A DNA stretch of 64,000 bases from a bacterium HR28 (GCA_002898255.1 BEIE01000002.1:558001-622000); one strand, 5' to 3'; shown: positions 15,984 through 27,604, counted from the stretch's first letter. Translations and numbers: made by a program. The notes: generated from the letters alone by a model not told the origin.

Positions 15984-17378
15984 TTACACGGCGACTGCAG
16001 CTCCGCGCGTGACCGGATAGCCAGCTCCACGCCAGGCGTCCATACCACCCTCCACCGACCAGACGTGTTCGAATCCATGGGCCTGGAGCAGACTTCCAGC
16101 CAAGACACTACGCGCACCAGCCCCACAGACAAGGACAACCGGACGAGTTGGATCCAAGGAGGCGAGCTCGTTCGGTAGCCGATAGAAGGGGATGTGCCGT
16201 GCCCCAGCGATGTGTCCCTCGACCCATTCAGATGGCTCGCGGACATCAACGAGTTGGAGGAGCGGCTCGTTCTCCAGCCATTCGGCCAGCTTCTGAACGG
16301 TAAGCAGTGCGAGCGTTTGGTACGGGTAGCCAGCACGCTCCCAAGCCGGCATTCCTCCGGCCAGGTAACCGATGACTTGGTCATAGCCGATCACGGCCAG
16401 CATCTGGACGGCGAGACGAGCTTCCTCCTCGCGCTCCACAATCAGAACCAGCGGTCGATCGGGTGGCACAACGAGGCCGACACGGTTCTGGAACTGGCCG
16501 CCATCCAGGGCAACCGAGATGGCCCCTGGGACGTGGCTGGCGGCAAATGCTGCTGGCGAGCGAATATCGAGGAGAACCGCACCAGCTTGCTGCAGTTCGC
16601 GCACTCGCGCTGGAGCCAGTGGCGTGGCCGAGCCGATCCGCGGAGGCTCCGCGCCACGATTGAGCTCAACAATTCGCGCCAGGTTTGGTGGGCGCTCCGG
16701 CAAGTTCTCATTCATGAAGCGGACGAAGGCCGCGCGGTCACGAATCTGTAAAGCGCGGTTATGGCGCTGCTCAAAACCGATCGTGGTACCGGTCATCCGA
16801 TTGTTCACGCGGCCACAGAGCGATCCAGCCACATGACCAGGGAAAACGAGCGTTCCGGGTGGGAGTTGGAGCAGACGCTGGTGGAGGGAATCGAACAGCG
16901 CCGCTGCACCTTCAAATCCGTCGATGGCCAGGTCAGGGCGAGCGACATCGCCGACGAAGAGGGTATCACCAGTCAGGACCAGCCACGGTTCCGGACCCCG
17001 CGAGCGGTCGATGACGGCGATGACGATATGCTCGGGACGGTGCCCCGGCGTGTGGATGGCACGCAGCACGACCTCACCAAGCTCGAGCTCGTCACCGTCG
17101 CGAAGCGGGAGGTGCGGATAGGCAGCGCCGGCTAGCGCTGATACTGCAATTGTGGCACCGGTTGCAGCAGCCAGCTGGTGATGGCCGGAGACGTGATCGG
17201 CGTGATTATGCGTCTCAACGATGTAGCGCAGCTGCAGTCCCTCGCGCTGGAGTACGTCGAGGATCTCCTCGACCATGTCGATGCGCGGATCGACGACGGC
17301 AGCCAGGCCGGCATCGTTGGAACCGACAATGTACGCGGCACAGCCGATATCGGTACGCAGGATCTGGTGAAAGAACAT
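15984..17378 (-). CDS. Persulfide dioxygenase-like MBL protein with two rhodanese domains
   Basis: 464 residues. The N-terminal metallo-beta-lactamase domain has THNHADHVSGH (His57, His59, Asp61, His62), GH-containing HTPGH, LTGDTLFVGDVARPDL and FPGHVAGS, the pattern of ETHE1/Blh persulfide dioxygenases. Two rhodanese domains follow, at about 260-355 and 370-460. The first has VEREEE where the Cys loop should be and is probably inactive. The second has VCGAGARS with the Cys. This resembles CstB, which oxidises persulfide and transfers thiosulfate sulfur. The ATG at 17378 is preceded by GGGGG. It lies 12 bases after the DUF302 gene. Confidence 0.88.
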   Translation of the reverse strand: MFFHQILRTDIGCAAYIVGSNDAGLAAVVDPRIDMVEEILDVLQREGLQLRYIVETHNHADHVSGHHQLAAATGATIAVSALAGAAYPHLPLRDGDELELGEVVLRAIHTPGHRPEHIVIAVIDRSRGPEPWLVLTGDTLFVGDVARPDLAIDGFEGAAALFDSLHQRLLQLPPGTLVFPGHVAGSLCGRVNNRMTGTTIGFEQRHNRALQIRDRAAFVRFMNENLPERPPNLARIVELNRGAEPPRIGSATPLAPARVRELQQAGAVLLDIRSPAAFAASHVPGAISVALDGGQFQNRVGLVVPPDRPLVLIVEREEEARLAVQMLAVIGYDQVIGYLAGGMPAWERAGYPYQTLALLTVQKLAEWLENEPLLQLVDVREPSEWVEGHIAGARHIPFYRLPNELASLDPTRPVVLVCGAGARSVLAGSLLQAHGFEHVWSVEGGMDAWRGAGYPVTRGAAVAV

Positions 17379-17390
17379 CGGGGTCCCCCT

Positions 17391-17792
17391 TCACGATATC
17401 TCGAGTGACTGGAGCGCACGTTGGAGTCGAGCCCGTGCCTCGGCAGCGAGTTCGTCGAGGGCGGGATTCCCGACGATGCCGAGCATGGCTTTGGGGTCAG
17501 CAATCTCCACGCGGGTCTTGCCATCCACCTCGCGGACGACGACATTGCAGGGGAGGAGTAGGCCAACCTCTCGCTCCGTCTCAAGCGCTCGGTGAGCAAG
17601 AGGTGGATTGCAGGCACCGAGGATGACGTACCGTTCCATGTCGAGACCGAGCTTCTGGCGCAGCGTCTCTTTGACGTCGATCGTGGTCAGAACGCCAAAG
17701 CCCTCCGCTTTGAGTGCGTCCTGCACTTTGGCCAACACTTCATCGAATGGCTGATCGAGATCAACGCCGAAACCGTAGCGGCCCGTGAACAT
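17391..17792 (-). CDS. DUF302 family protein
   Basis: A 133-residue DUF302 protein. Landmarks are FDEVLAKVQDALKAEGFGVLTTIDVKETL, then ACNPPLAHRALETEREVGLLLPCNVVV. The two Cys (in GACNPP and LLPCN) are typical of this family, whose members accompany sulfur-oxidation and reactive-sulfur operons. I chose ATG 17792 because AAGGAG lies eight bases upstream; longer frames overlap the FmdB-type gene. The biochemical role is not established. Confidence 0.85.
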   Translation of the reverse strand: MFTGRYGFGVDLDQPFDEVLAKVQDALKAEGFGVLTTIDVKETLRQKLGLDMERYVILGACNPPLAHRALETEREVGLLLPCNVVVREVDGKTRVEIADPKAMLGIVGNPALDELAAEARARLQRALQSLEIS

Positions 17793-17871
17793 TGTGTTGT
17801 CTCCTTTCTCCGTGTGATCCTGCTCGTCTTGCCTCTGAGCGAGCCCACGGCTCGCTTTACCAGCGGATTGC

Positions 17872-18066
17872 TCAGCCGCCGCCGGTCGAGCAGCTGGCAC
17901 TCGTACTCGTGGCACCTGCCGAGTGGGTGGCAAAGGCGGAAAGCAGCCGCTCGGTCTCCTCGGCACCGCAGTTGGGGCAGACGACCGGCTGAGCGGTCTG
18001 GGAGAGCCGGACAAGCTTCTCGAAGCGATAGCCACAGCGTTGGCAACGATACTCATAGATCGGCAC
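17872..18066 (-). CDS. FmdB-type zinc ribbon protein
   Basis: A 64-residue protein starting [15 protein letters not shown] after a GTG at 18066, with a second pair CPNCG; four Cys form one zinc ribbon. The C-terminus is a Ser/Thr/Gly-rich tail containing one extra Cys (SASCSTGGG). GGAGG lies eight bases before the start. It follows the ArsR gene by five bases. Such ribbons often sit in regulatory or sulfur operons; no activity is assigned. Confidence 0.85.
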   Translation of the reverse strand: MPIYEYRCQRCGYRFEKLVRLSQTAQPVVCPNCGAEETERLLSAFATHSAGATSTSASCSTGGG

Positions 18067-18071
18067 CGATC

Positions 18072-18425
18072 TCACCTCCGTTCACTGAGAACCGACTCGG
18101 CGAGCTCTCCCTGGCGGAGCAGCTGATCGAGCAAGAGCGAGCGGGTCAGGTGACAGGCCTCCAGGATGCGAGGATCGGTCAGCGAGTAGTGCATCTCGGT
18201 TCCTACGCGCTGGGCATGGACAAGACCACGCTGACGGAGCACCGCGAGATGCTGGCTGATCTTGGCCTGCCGCTGCCCGGTGGCCTGGGCGAGCTCCTTG
18301 ACCGCCTTTGGCCCCTCACCGAGGAGCTCAATCAGCTCGATACGGGTTGGATCGGCGAGCACCTGGCAGAGCATCGCCTGGAGGCGATAGAGCTCGCGTC
18401 GGCGCTCGCGTTCATCGAGATGCAA
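18072..18425 (-). CDS. ArsR-family transcriptional regulator of the sulfur operon
   Basis: 117 residues with the winged-helix pattern [48 protein letters not shown]. It contains two Cys, Cys20 before the DNA-binding domain and Cys91 in the last helix. Their placement differs from BigR/SqrR, where the first Cys follows the DPTR-like segment, but a thiol switch between them is possible. The start is TTG 18425 with AAGGAGG upstream. As first gene of the operon, with an operator-like palindrome in its promoter, it probably represses its own operon until reactive sulfur appears. Confidence 0.85.
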   Translation of the reverse strand: MHLDERERRRELYRLQAMLCQVLADPTRIELIELLGEGPKAVKELAQATGQRQAKISQHLAVLRQRGLVHAQRVGTEMHYSLTDPRILEACHLTRSLLLDQLLRQGELAESVLSERR

Positions 18426-18453
18426 GAGACGTCCCTCCTTTCGGACGTTACTG

Positions 18454-18471
18454 TATTCGAATGCGCGAATA
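18454..18471. promoter_or_regulatory. ArsR-type operator of the sulfur operon
   Basis: TATTCG-AATGCG-CGAATA is a perfect 6-6-6 inverted repeat, 29 bases before the arsR start and touching the -10 box. The geometry fits ArsR/SmtB dimers. Confidence 0.65.
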
Positions 18472-18499
18472 TTCTAATGCCTGGAGGGCCATTGTGCAA
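18471..18499 (-). promoter_or_regulatory. Promoter of the sulfur operon
   Basis: Minus strand TTGCAC (18499-18494), a 17-base spacer and TAGAAT (18476-18471). The -35 is weak and the -10 is good; the adjoining palindrome supports a regulated promoter. Confidence 0.6.
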
Positions 18500-19148
18500 G
18501 GGGATGCCAGTTACGTGCAGGAGACGCGTTGATCGAGAGCAAAGGCGCTACGGAGCGTTGTGCGTCATCGTGGTTCGATCGGAAGAAGGACGATGCGTGC
18601 GTCACCTGGAGCGTGGAATAGCGCGCAGTGATTGCAGATGAGAGACAGAGGGGGGCTGGCATGGAATCGCGGCCTGCAAATGACGAGAGATCCTCATGCT
18701 GTATCGGGCCGTGACACGTGATTGCACGGCGAGGAGGTGCGCCCCTTCGCCTTACACGAGGAGCTACCTTTTGGTGTCAATCAGGCATACCAGGACGCTG
18801 AGGTACCCATACACACCTCATCGGTAGCGGATGATCCTGTCCAGTCCATCCCGCAGGCTGGTCATCCTGAAGGACGAACGGTCGTGCTGCAGTGTGCTCC
18901 TCTGGAGATGCTCGGGTACCGTTAACACTGTTGAGGACGGGGTGGGCGACATCTCCGGTAGGGAGAGCGAGGGCGGGCGGGGAAAGTGGCAGGGCCGTGC
19001 GCTCCTGAGGAGCCGAAGGACCTGTGGTGGCGCCGGTGCAGAGGCGAACGGGCACCGCGTGCCCGAGCGCGGAGTTTGCTGCTTCTTTCTTCGCTGGAAT
19101 GGTGGGTGCAGGACGTCGACTCCCATGTGGGCGCGGGTGCTTCTCGCG
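18500..19148. other. Intergenic, no gene seen
   Basis: About 650 bases between the sulfur operon and the 3' end of the demethylase gene. No supported frame or clear terminator. Confidence 0.4.
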
Positions 19149-20321
19149 TTAGGCTTTCACGCGCCGCTTCTCCGGATCGACAAAGGGAATCGGGACGACC
19201 TGGGCGGCACGCCAGCCCTCAGCCGTCAGTACCTCAAGCTCGCTCCCCGGTTGTGCGTGTGAGAAGGGAATGCGCGCGAACCCAATAACCCGGCCGACCT
19301 GTGGAGACCAGCAAGCTGATGTGACGCGACCAATCGGTTCGCGTCCGCCCGGCAGGCGGACAGGGAGCGGCTCGAGCAGCAGACCGTCCCGCAGATCGGT
19401 CGGTGGATCGCCGGTGAGGATGAACCCGACCACCTTGCACTGAGGTCCTTCGCTGGCGATCTGTATCAGTGCCTCGCGTCCGACGAACTGTGGCTTCCGG
19501 AGATTGACCATCCACTCGTAGCCGGTCAGCTCGTAGGGATTCGTCTCCAGCGTTATATCGATGCCGTAGGAGAAGATACCGGCCTCAATGCGGCGAATGT
19601 GGCTTGGTGCTGCGACGCGTAGACCGAAGGGTTTCCCCACGGTTAAAAGATGTTCCCAGAAACGTGGACCAGAGTGGCTTCCATTGAGCGGCATCAACTC
19701 GTAGCCAAGTTCACCGGAGAAGCCAGTTCGCGTGACCACCACATCGAACTCGTCGATACGCGTGCACGCAACGCGATAGTAAGGGAGCTCCGCGAGGGAT
19801 GGGCCGGCAAGCGCTGCGATGACCTCGCGGGCGCGTGGCCCACGGATCTGCAGCGGGGCGGTGTCTACTGGCCGAATAGTGACATCGAGTTGTGTCGCTG
19901 CAGCGAGTGCGCGAAGCCAGAGCAGGAGGTCGCTGTCTGAGGGCATGAGCCAGAAAATGTCCTCGGCGAGGCGAACAACGACCGGATCGTTGACGATGCC
20001 CCCGTGCTGGTCGGTGACGAAGACATAGCGGCATTCACCGACCGGACACCGGGTCAGATCGCGGGTCGTTGCCCAATCGAGGAGTGCGAGCGCGTCGGGC
20101 CCTCTGACCTCGATCGGGATTTCGGTGCCGATATCCCAGAGGACGACGCCGTGGACGAGTGCCCAGTACTCGTCGAGCGGGTCAGTATAGAGGGCAGGCA
20201 AGAGGCGACGATGGAAGACCGCATAGGCGCGGGGCTGGGAGCGGGAGGATGCAGAAAAGTAGAGCGAGGTCCTCGTGCGGAGGGAGCGGAGAACGGGAAG
20301 TGTTGGGAGAGGATTGTCCAT
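19149..20321 (-). CDS. DmdA/GcvT-family folate-dependent methyltransferase
   Basis: 390 residues of the aminomethyltransferase fold. Segments match DMSP demethylase more closely than glycine-cleavage T protein as I recall them: GECRYVFVTDQHGGIVNDPVVV, then IFWLMPSDSDLLLWLRAL, and RRIEAGIFSYGIDITLETNP. The GcvT catalytic Asp (in IDD) is Asn here (VNDP), as in DmdA. The reaction would be methyl transfer from a sulfonium or ammonium donor to tetrahydrofolate. The start ATG 20321 has GGAG seven bases upstream. It is divergent from an operon holding a transporter, acyl-CoA ligase and MetY fusion. The substrate is inferred only, and other methylated donors are possible. Confidence 0.7.
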   Translation of the reverse strand: MDNPLPTLPVLRSLRTRTSLYFSASSRSQPRAYAVFHRRLLPALYTDPLDEYWALVHGVVLWDIGTEIPIEVRGPDALALLDWATTRDLTRCPVGECRYVFVTDQHGGIVNDPVVVRLAEDIFWLMPSDSDLLLWLRALAAATQLDVTIRPVDTAPLQIRGPRAREVIAALAGPSLAELPYYRVACTRIDEFDVVVTRTGFSGELGYELMPLNGSHSGPRFWEHLLTVGKPFGLRVAAPSHIRRIEAGIFSYGIDITLETNPYELTGYEWMVNLRKPQFVGREALIQIASEGPQCKVVGFILTGDPPTDLRDGLLLEPLPVRLPGGREPIGRVTSACWSPQVGRVIGFARIPFSHAQPGSELEVLTAEGWRAAQVVPIPFVDPEKRRVKA

Positions 20322-20884
20322 CAGCGAGCTCCTCTGGGTACCAACGAAGCTACGGTGAGAGCACAGCAAAACAATTGTGGCAGAGGATCCGGTCGGTCGC
20401 AGGTCGCTGACCACGCGACCAGACGTGAGGAAGGTGTGGTTGAGCGGGCAGGGGTTCATCTTGGGTGCGTCACATGGTAGACCTTGACGGCTAGGGCGAC
20501 ATGTGGTACCGATATGCGTCGCCAGAAGCGGTTGGCGGTCTTGTGCATGGTTGATGCCGACAGCGATGCGAGATAACCGACGTGTGAATCGCCACCATCC
20601 CTATCAGGTTGCCCCGTGCCCGACGATGAACGGCGTCTTTGCGCTTTGGCCTCGAATCTGTGAGTGTTCCCGCTGAACAACTAAGACCCCCGCTTGACAG
20701 CGGCTGAACTTGCGTTCCATGTGAGTTAGGTCGCATGGCGGGGAAGCCACGATCAATGTCGGAGAGCAACACGCATTATCCAGACAGCGTTCAATCTGTG
20801 GGGTGATCGAAAGACCCGCCGAACAGGTGGCTGACAGAGGGTACTGGAGGGAATCGCGTATTTTCTGCCGAAGGGGGAAGGGAG
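20322..20884. other. Divergent intergenic between demethylase and transporter operon
   Basis: About 560 bases with no supported gene. It must hold both promoters; candidate boxes are weak, so none is called. Confidence 0.4.
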
Positions 20885-22234
20885 ATGGCAACAGCGGTTG
20901 AGCGAAACCGAAGATACCTGGCGTTTGTGATCGGTGCCTCGACGGTCGGTTCAGCGATCGAGTGGTACGACTTTTATATCTTTGGGAGTCTGGCGGCGAT
21001 CCTGGCGACACACTTCTTCGCCAAGGACCATCCAGTCGCGGCGCTGCTCAATACGATCGCGATCTTCACGGTTGGGTTCCTGTTCCGTCCGCTCGGAGCG
21101 ATTGTGTTCGGCTGGTATGGGGACAAGATCGGACGAAAGCGGGTGTTCATCCTCACGTTGCTCGGGATGGGACTGGGCACGGCGCTGATCGGCGTGATTC
21201 CGAGCTATACGACCATCGGGGTTCTCGCACCGATTCTGGTCTTCATACTGCGAGTGATCCAGGGGCTCAGCGTCGGCGGTGAGTGGGGCGGCGCGCTGAC
21301 CTATGTGGCGGAGCATGCGCCGGACGGTAAGCGCGGTCTCTATACAGGGCTCTTAAGCCCGGCGGCGATCTACGGACTGCTCATCTCCTTCATCGTGGTG
21401 CTGAGCGTGCGGACGGCCCTCGGTGAGGAGACGTTCCGGGCCTGGGGTTGGCGGATTCCCTTCCTGTTGTCACTCGTGCTGGTGCTGATCTCACTGTATG
21501 TGCGGCTACGGTTGCAGGAAACCCCGATGTTTGCGGAACTCAAGGCCCGTCGGGCAGTGGTGAAGAACCCGCTCAAAGTGACCTTTACCGGTGAGAACTT
21601 GCGGCGGGTGCTGATCGCCGCGGCAGTGTCCTTCGGGCAAGCAGTCGCCTGGTACACGGCGATCTTTTGGGCGCTCTTCTTCCTGCAGACGGCACAGAAG
21701 CTTGACTTGATTACCACTTACAAAATTCTGCTCCCCGGATTGATCCTGGCGCCGGTGCTGCACGTGTTGATGGGTTGGCTTTCCGATTCGATCGGCCGCA
21801 AGCCGATCGTGCTGACCGGCTTTGCCCTGGCAATCGTTGGGTTCTACCCACTCTATACACTGCTTGGGCGGTTTGCTCAGAAGGACAACCTGCAGTACTG
21901 GCCGGCGGCCTTCACGGTGATCGTGATGATGCTGATCCCCGCGATGGTCTGGGGACCGCTTCCGGCACTGCTTGCGGAATACTTCCCGACACAGGTGCGC
22001 TATACCTCGCTTGGTGTGGTGCAGAACGCGGCGAACGGTTGGGGCGGCGGCCTGGTGCCGTACGTGACGACCTGGATTCAGACCGCGACGGGGAACTTGA
22101 TGTGGGCACTCGTCTACCCGATCGCCTTGCCGCTGCTCGGACTGATCGTTGGACTGCTCTTCTTGCCGGAGACGGCACGTCACCGGCTGTGGGAGCAGCC
22201 AGGACCGGCGATGGCAGCCGGGGACGGGGAATAA
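20885..22234 (+). CDS. MHS-family MFS transporter
   Basis: 449 residues, twelve hydrophobic segments. The N-terminus GSAIEWYDFYIFGS and the loop FGWYGDKIGRKRVF, together with RVIQGLSVGGEWGGA, identify the metabolite:H+ symporter branch of the MFS (ProP, KgtP, ShiA relatives). MHS members import organic acids, betaines and similar compatible solutes, so a betaine-like substrate such as DMSP or a dicarboxylate would fit. The ATG at 20885 follows a purine-rich GGGGGAAGGGAG site. It is the first gene of a four-gene rightward operon ending at a terminator near 26850. Confidence 0.87.
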   Translation: MATAVERNRRYLAFVIGASTVGSAIEWYDFYIFGSLAAILATHFFAKDHPVAALLNTIAIFTVGFLFRPLGAIVFGWYGDKIGRKRVFILTLLGMGLGTALIGVIPSYTTIGVLAPILVFILRVIQGLSVGGEWGGALTYVAEHAPDGKRGLYTGLLSPAAIYGLLISFIVVLSVRTALGEETFRAWGWRIPFLLSLVLVLISLYVRLRLQETPMFAELKARRAVVKNPLKVTFTGENLRRVLIAAAVSFGQAVAWYTAIFWALFFLQTAQKLDLITTYKILLPGLILAPVLHVLMGWLSDSIGRKPIVLTGFALAIVGFYPLYTLLGRFAQKDNLQYWPAAFTVIVMMLIPAMVWGPLPALLAEYFPTQVRYTSLGVVQNAANGWGGGLVPYVTTWIQTATGNLMWALVYPIALPLLGLIVGLLFLPETARHRLWEQPGPAMAAGDGE

Positions 22235-22327
22235 GTCAGGATACTCGCGCGGTATCATCCGGTGAGGAGCATAGACAGCTCCTCACCGGTGTTGCCTCTT
22301 GAGTCTCAGCCAGAAAGGGGGAAAGGC

Positions 22328-24010
22328 ATGCAGATTGAGACCAAGCCCCTCTTCCAGCAACTCTGGTCACGGCCACAGTGGGAAGGATTGCCACCGTACC
22401 GCTCGCTCCTCACACCCCTCATGCTGCTGGAGCGGACGCTGCACGTCTTTCCCGAGAAGGTGGGGGTAGTGGACGGTGATCGGCGATTGACGTACCGAGA
22501 GTTCGGGGCGCGGGTGTATCGCCTGGCGAGTGCACTGCGCGGGCGCGGGCTCGAGGTGGGTGATCGGGTGGCGGTGCTGTGCCGCAATAGCCTCGAGGCG
22601 CTGGAGGCGCACTTCGCTGTGCCACAGATGGGCGGTATTCTGGTGCCGATCAACGTGCGGCTGACGAGCGAGGAGATCCGCTACATCCTCGACCACTCTG
22701 GTGCCCGGGCGCTGATCTTAGACGGAGCACTGAGCGGGCTGGTCGAGCCGATCCGGGAGGCGTTGCCAGAACTCCGCCTCATCATTTGGACCGACATCGA
22801 CAGTCGGCATGGTGAGGGAGCGCCTGAGCAGCCCGCGTTTGCCGATGTGACGTACGAGGACCTGCTGCGCGAAGGATCACCGGAGCCATCAGTGTATCCG
22901 CTGCGGGATGAAGAAGAAGTCCTCAGTATCAACTACACGAGTGGTACGACGGGCCGACCGAAGGGTGTTATGGTCACCCATCGGGGAGCCTATCTCAACG
23001 CGTTGGGGGAGATCATCGAAGCGCGCCTGGTGCCGGAGAGCGCCTATCTGTGGACGCTCCCGATGTTCCACTGCAACGGCTGGTACTTCCCCTACGCCGT
23101 GACAGGGATCGGGGCGACGCATGTGGTGATCCCGAAGGTGGAGCCGGCACGGATTTTCCAGCTGATCGAGTCGGAAGGGGTGACGCACTTCTGTGGGGCA
23201 CCGACCGTGCTGATCATGCTCCTCCAGGGACGACCGAGCCCGGACTACCGCTTCCCACGCCCGCTGACCGTGTTGACGGCAGCGGCACCGCCCGCACCAG
23301 CGACGATCGCACAGATGGAGGCGATGGGAGCACAGATCATCCATGTGTACGGACTGACCGAGACCTATGGCCCACATACTGTCTGCGAGTGGCACAGCGA
23401 GTGGGACGAGCTCCCGCTCGAGGAGCGGGCACGGTTGAAGGCGCGCCAGGGCGTGGGGTACATCCACGCGCCGGAACTCCGCGTGGTCGACGAGGAGATG
23501 CGTGACGTGCCAGACGATGGGCAGACGCTTGGCGAGGTCGTGATGCGCGGGAACAACGTGATGAAGGGCTACTACCGCGACGAGGCAGCGACAGCCAAGG
23601 CGTTTGCAGGTGGCTGGTTCCATTCAGGAGACCTGGCAGTTGTGCACCCAGACGGGTACATCGAGCTGCGTGACCGGAAGAAGGACATCATCATCAGCGG
23701 TGGGGAGAACATCTCGACCATTGAGGTGGAACGAGCACTCTACCAGCACCCGGCGGTGCTTGAGTGCGCCGTCATTGGCATCCCGGATGAGAAGTGGGGT
23801 GAGGTACCCAAGGCATTCGTAGTGCTGAAGCCGGGCATGCAGGCGACGCCGGAGGAGCTGATCGCCTTTTGCCGAGAGCGCCTGGCACACTTTAAGTGCC
23901 CGAAGCGGGTCGAGCTGGTGGAAAGTCTGCCCAAGACCTCAACGGGCAAGATCCAGAAGTTTGTCCTGCGCGAGCGGGAGTGGGCCGGATACGAGAAGCG
24001 GATCCACTGA
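22328..24010 (+). CDS. Acyl-CoA synthetase, DmdB-like
   Basis: 560 residues of the AMP-forming acyl-CoA ligase family. It has NYTSGTTGRPKGVMVTHRG (ATP loop), LPMFHCNGW, VYGLTETYG, GGWFHSGDLAV and the C-terminal catalytic Lys in PKTSTGKIQKF. The MFHCNGW form is shared with medium-chain ligases including the methylmercaptopropionate ligase group (DmdB). I used ATG 22328 because AAAGGGGGAAAGG precedes it; a longer frame from 22262 lacks support. It follows the transporter by 93 bases and precedes the MetY fusion by 21. The acid substrate is not determined by sequence. Confidence 0.83.
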   Translation: MQIETKPLFQQLWSRPQWEGLPPYRSLLTPLMLLERTLHVFPEKVGVVDGDRRLTYREFGARVYRLASALRGRGLEVGDRVAVLCRNSLEALEAHFAVPQMGGILVPINVRLTSEEIRYILDHSGARALILDGALSGLVEPIREALPELRLIIWTDIDSRHGEGAPEQPAFADVTYEDLLREGSPEPSVYPLRDEEEVLSINYTSGTTGRPKGVMVTHRGAYLNALGEIIEARLVPESAYLWTLPMFHCNGWYFPYAVTGIGATHVVIPKVEPARIFQLIESEGVTHFCGAPTVLIMLLQGRPSPDYRFPRPLTVLTAAAPPAPATIAQMEAMGAQIIHVYGLTETYGPHTVCEWHSEWDELPLEERARLKARQGVGYIHAPELRVVDEEMRDVPDDGQTLGEVVMRGNNVMKGYYRDEAATAKAFAGGWFHSGDLAVVHPDGYIELRDRKKDIIISGGENISTIEVERALYQHPAVLECAVIGIPDEKWGEVPKAFVVLKPGMQATPEELIAFCRERLAHFKCPKRVELVESLPKTSTGKIQKFVLREREWAGYEKRIH

Positions 24011-25915
<1,905 letters not shown>

Positions 25916-25956
25916 GCGCGACTGATCGGCCGCGTGACAGCGGAAGGAGATGACCA

Positions 25957-26751
25957 ATGACCGCGATAGAGCTCGGAACGTATCGGCATGTTCTGTCCGA
26001 GGTTCGGGATGGAATCGCGGTCGTGACAATGAACCGGCCGGAGAAGCGGAATGCTCTGTCTGTCGAGCATATGGAGGAGCTGACGGAGGTCTTCCAACGG
26101 ATCGGGCAGGAACCGGAGATTGCGGTCGCGATTCTTCGGGGAGCTGGGCCTGTCTTCTGTGCTGGACACGACCTGAATGAACTGGCGACCTGTGACGCGC
26201 GGACGGCTCGGCAGATTTTCCAGACGTGCACCACGTTGATGCAGACGATCCGTTCTATCCCGCAGCCCGTGATCGCGCAGGTGCACGGAGTGGCAACGGC
26301 GGCCGGCTTCCAGCTGGCGGCCACCTGTGACCTGATTGTCGCAGCGGCTGGCACACGCTTTCAGACTCCGGGTGTCAAGATCGGGCTCTTCTGCTCAACC
26401 CCCATGGTCGCGGTGAGTCGCGTGCTTCCACCCAAGAAGACCTTGGAGCTTCTCCTGACGGGCGAACCGATCACTGCCGAAGAAGCGGCCCAGCTGGGGA
26501 TGGTGAACCGGGTCGTACCACTGGAGGAGCTGGAGAAGGCGACCTGGGAATTGGCGGAGAAGATCCGGTCGGCAAGTCGCTATGTGGTGGGGATTGGCAA
26601 GCAGGCGTTCTACCGGCAGCTGGAACTCCCGGAGCACCTGGCCTACGCCTACGCGATGGAAGTGATGGCGCTGAACGCGCTGGCGGAGGATGCGCGGGAA
26701 GGGATCTGCGCCTTCCTTGAGAAGCGCCAGCCGGAGTGGCGCAACGCGTGA
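25957..26751 (+). CDS. ECHDC3-like enoyl-CoA hydratase/isomerase homologue
   Basis: 264 residues of the crotonase fold. The oxyanion segments are CAGHDLNELA and HGVATAAGFQLAA. The two catalytic Glu of true enoyl-CoA hydratases are absent: the first is Gln (GFQLAATCDL), and the second lies in PGVKIGLFCSTP, where no acid is present. These are the features of the ECHDC3 branch. It may hydrolyse, isomerise or bind acyl-CoA rather than hydrate it. GGAG lies seven bases before ATG 25957. It is the last gene of the operon. Confidence 0.85.
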   Translation: MTAIELGTYRHVLSEVRDGIAVVTMNRPEKRNALSVEHMEELTEVFQRIGQEPEIAVAILRGAGPVFCAGHDLNELATCDARTARQIFQTCTTLMQTIRSIPQPVIAQVHGVATAAGFQLAATCDLIVAAAGTRFQTPGVKIGLFCSTPMVAVSRVLPPKKTLELLLTGEPITAEEAAQLGMVNRVVPLEELEKATWELAEKIRSASRYVVGIGKQAFYRQLELPEHLAYAYAMEVMALNALAEDAREGICAFLEKRQPEWRNA

Positions 26752-26826
26752 AAGCGTGCCGTCGTGCCAGGGGAGAGCTGCCAAGGCGACAAGACACGCT
26801 GAGCTGCCACAAGATCCGCCTCTTCA

Positions 26827-26866
26827 CTCCAGGCGACCCGGTGTGGTCGCCTGGAGCATCCTTTTT
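26827..26866 (+). terminator. Rho-independent terminator of the transporter-MetY operon
   Basis: CTCCAGGCGACC (26827-26838) pairs perfectly with GGTCGCCTGGAG (26845-26856) around a six-base loop, followed by TTTTT at 26862-26866. Confidence 0.93.
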
Positions 26867-27575
26867 CAGGAAACACGCCGGTGGCCGGGGCGGTAGCAGA
26901 GGCTTGTCAAGAGACCGTCGGAGGCGCCCTGTGTCGGAGTTGGCGAGTGCGCCGGGTAACCCTTGAGGAACGCTGGAGTGGCGTGCCGCTGATGTTCGGT
27001 CGCCCCATCCCTCGATACGGGGGAGCTCTCGCACGTTGTGCTGGACAACAGCACAGGTGTGATGCTGTACCTCTCTTCGGTGGCATAGTGGGTACCAGCT
27101 GGAGGAGCCAGGTCTGCCATGCCTCCTGTGCGGCACGACGCGATGTGTCACGCTCTCCGTGTGTTCGGTGTCTTTCGCCTCGTGCGTCTTCGTCGGTAGA
27201 GTTGCTCGTCCGCCGGGCCACACAGAAGATGCCTGAATTCCGCTGTGGGGCGTTGAGGACATCGCCTGCCGCGCTCGGAAATGCGGAAGACGAACGACGG
27301 CATCGGCTGTAGGTATTCCTCCGCGCCTTGCTGATTGGGAAAACCATCTGGGCGGAACCTCGTCGTTCCGCTTTTCTCGTAGGACAGTGGGCCGGCTGAC
27401 AGGGATGCCAATGACGCAGGGCTCACTGGACGGCCTGGTGAGACGAACAGCCGTCGTCTCATCTGCCCTCGGAGAGCCCGCGTAGCGTGTCGTGAACAAG
27501 GGTCGTGCCGCTGTCGCTCTGCGGAGAGTAAGCGGCCGCAGGATGACGTCGCGTGGTGGTTGGCCTCGAGGGGGT
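26867..27575. other. Intergenic, no gene seen
   Basis: About 700 bases after the terminator with no supported coding frame or repeat. It may hold decayed sequence, but I recognise no remnant. Confidence 0.4.
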
Positions 27576-27604
27576 TGACAGCGAGGCACGGAGAGGTTAG
27601 ACTG
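27576..27604 (+). promoter_or_regulatory. Promoter of the hypothetical-DUF4388 gene group
   Basis: TTGACA (27576-27581), a 17-base spacer and TAGACT (27599-27604). Confidence 0.7.
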
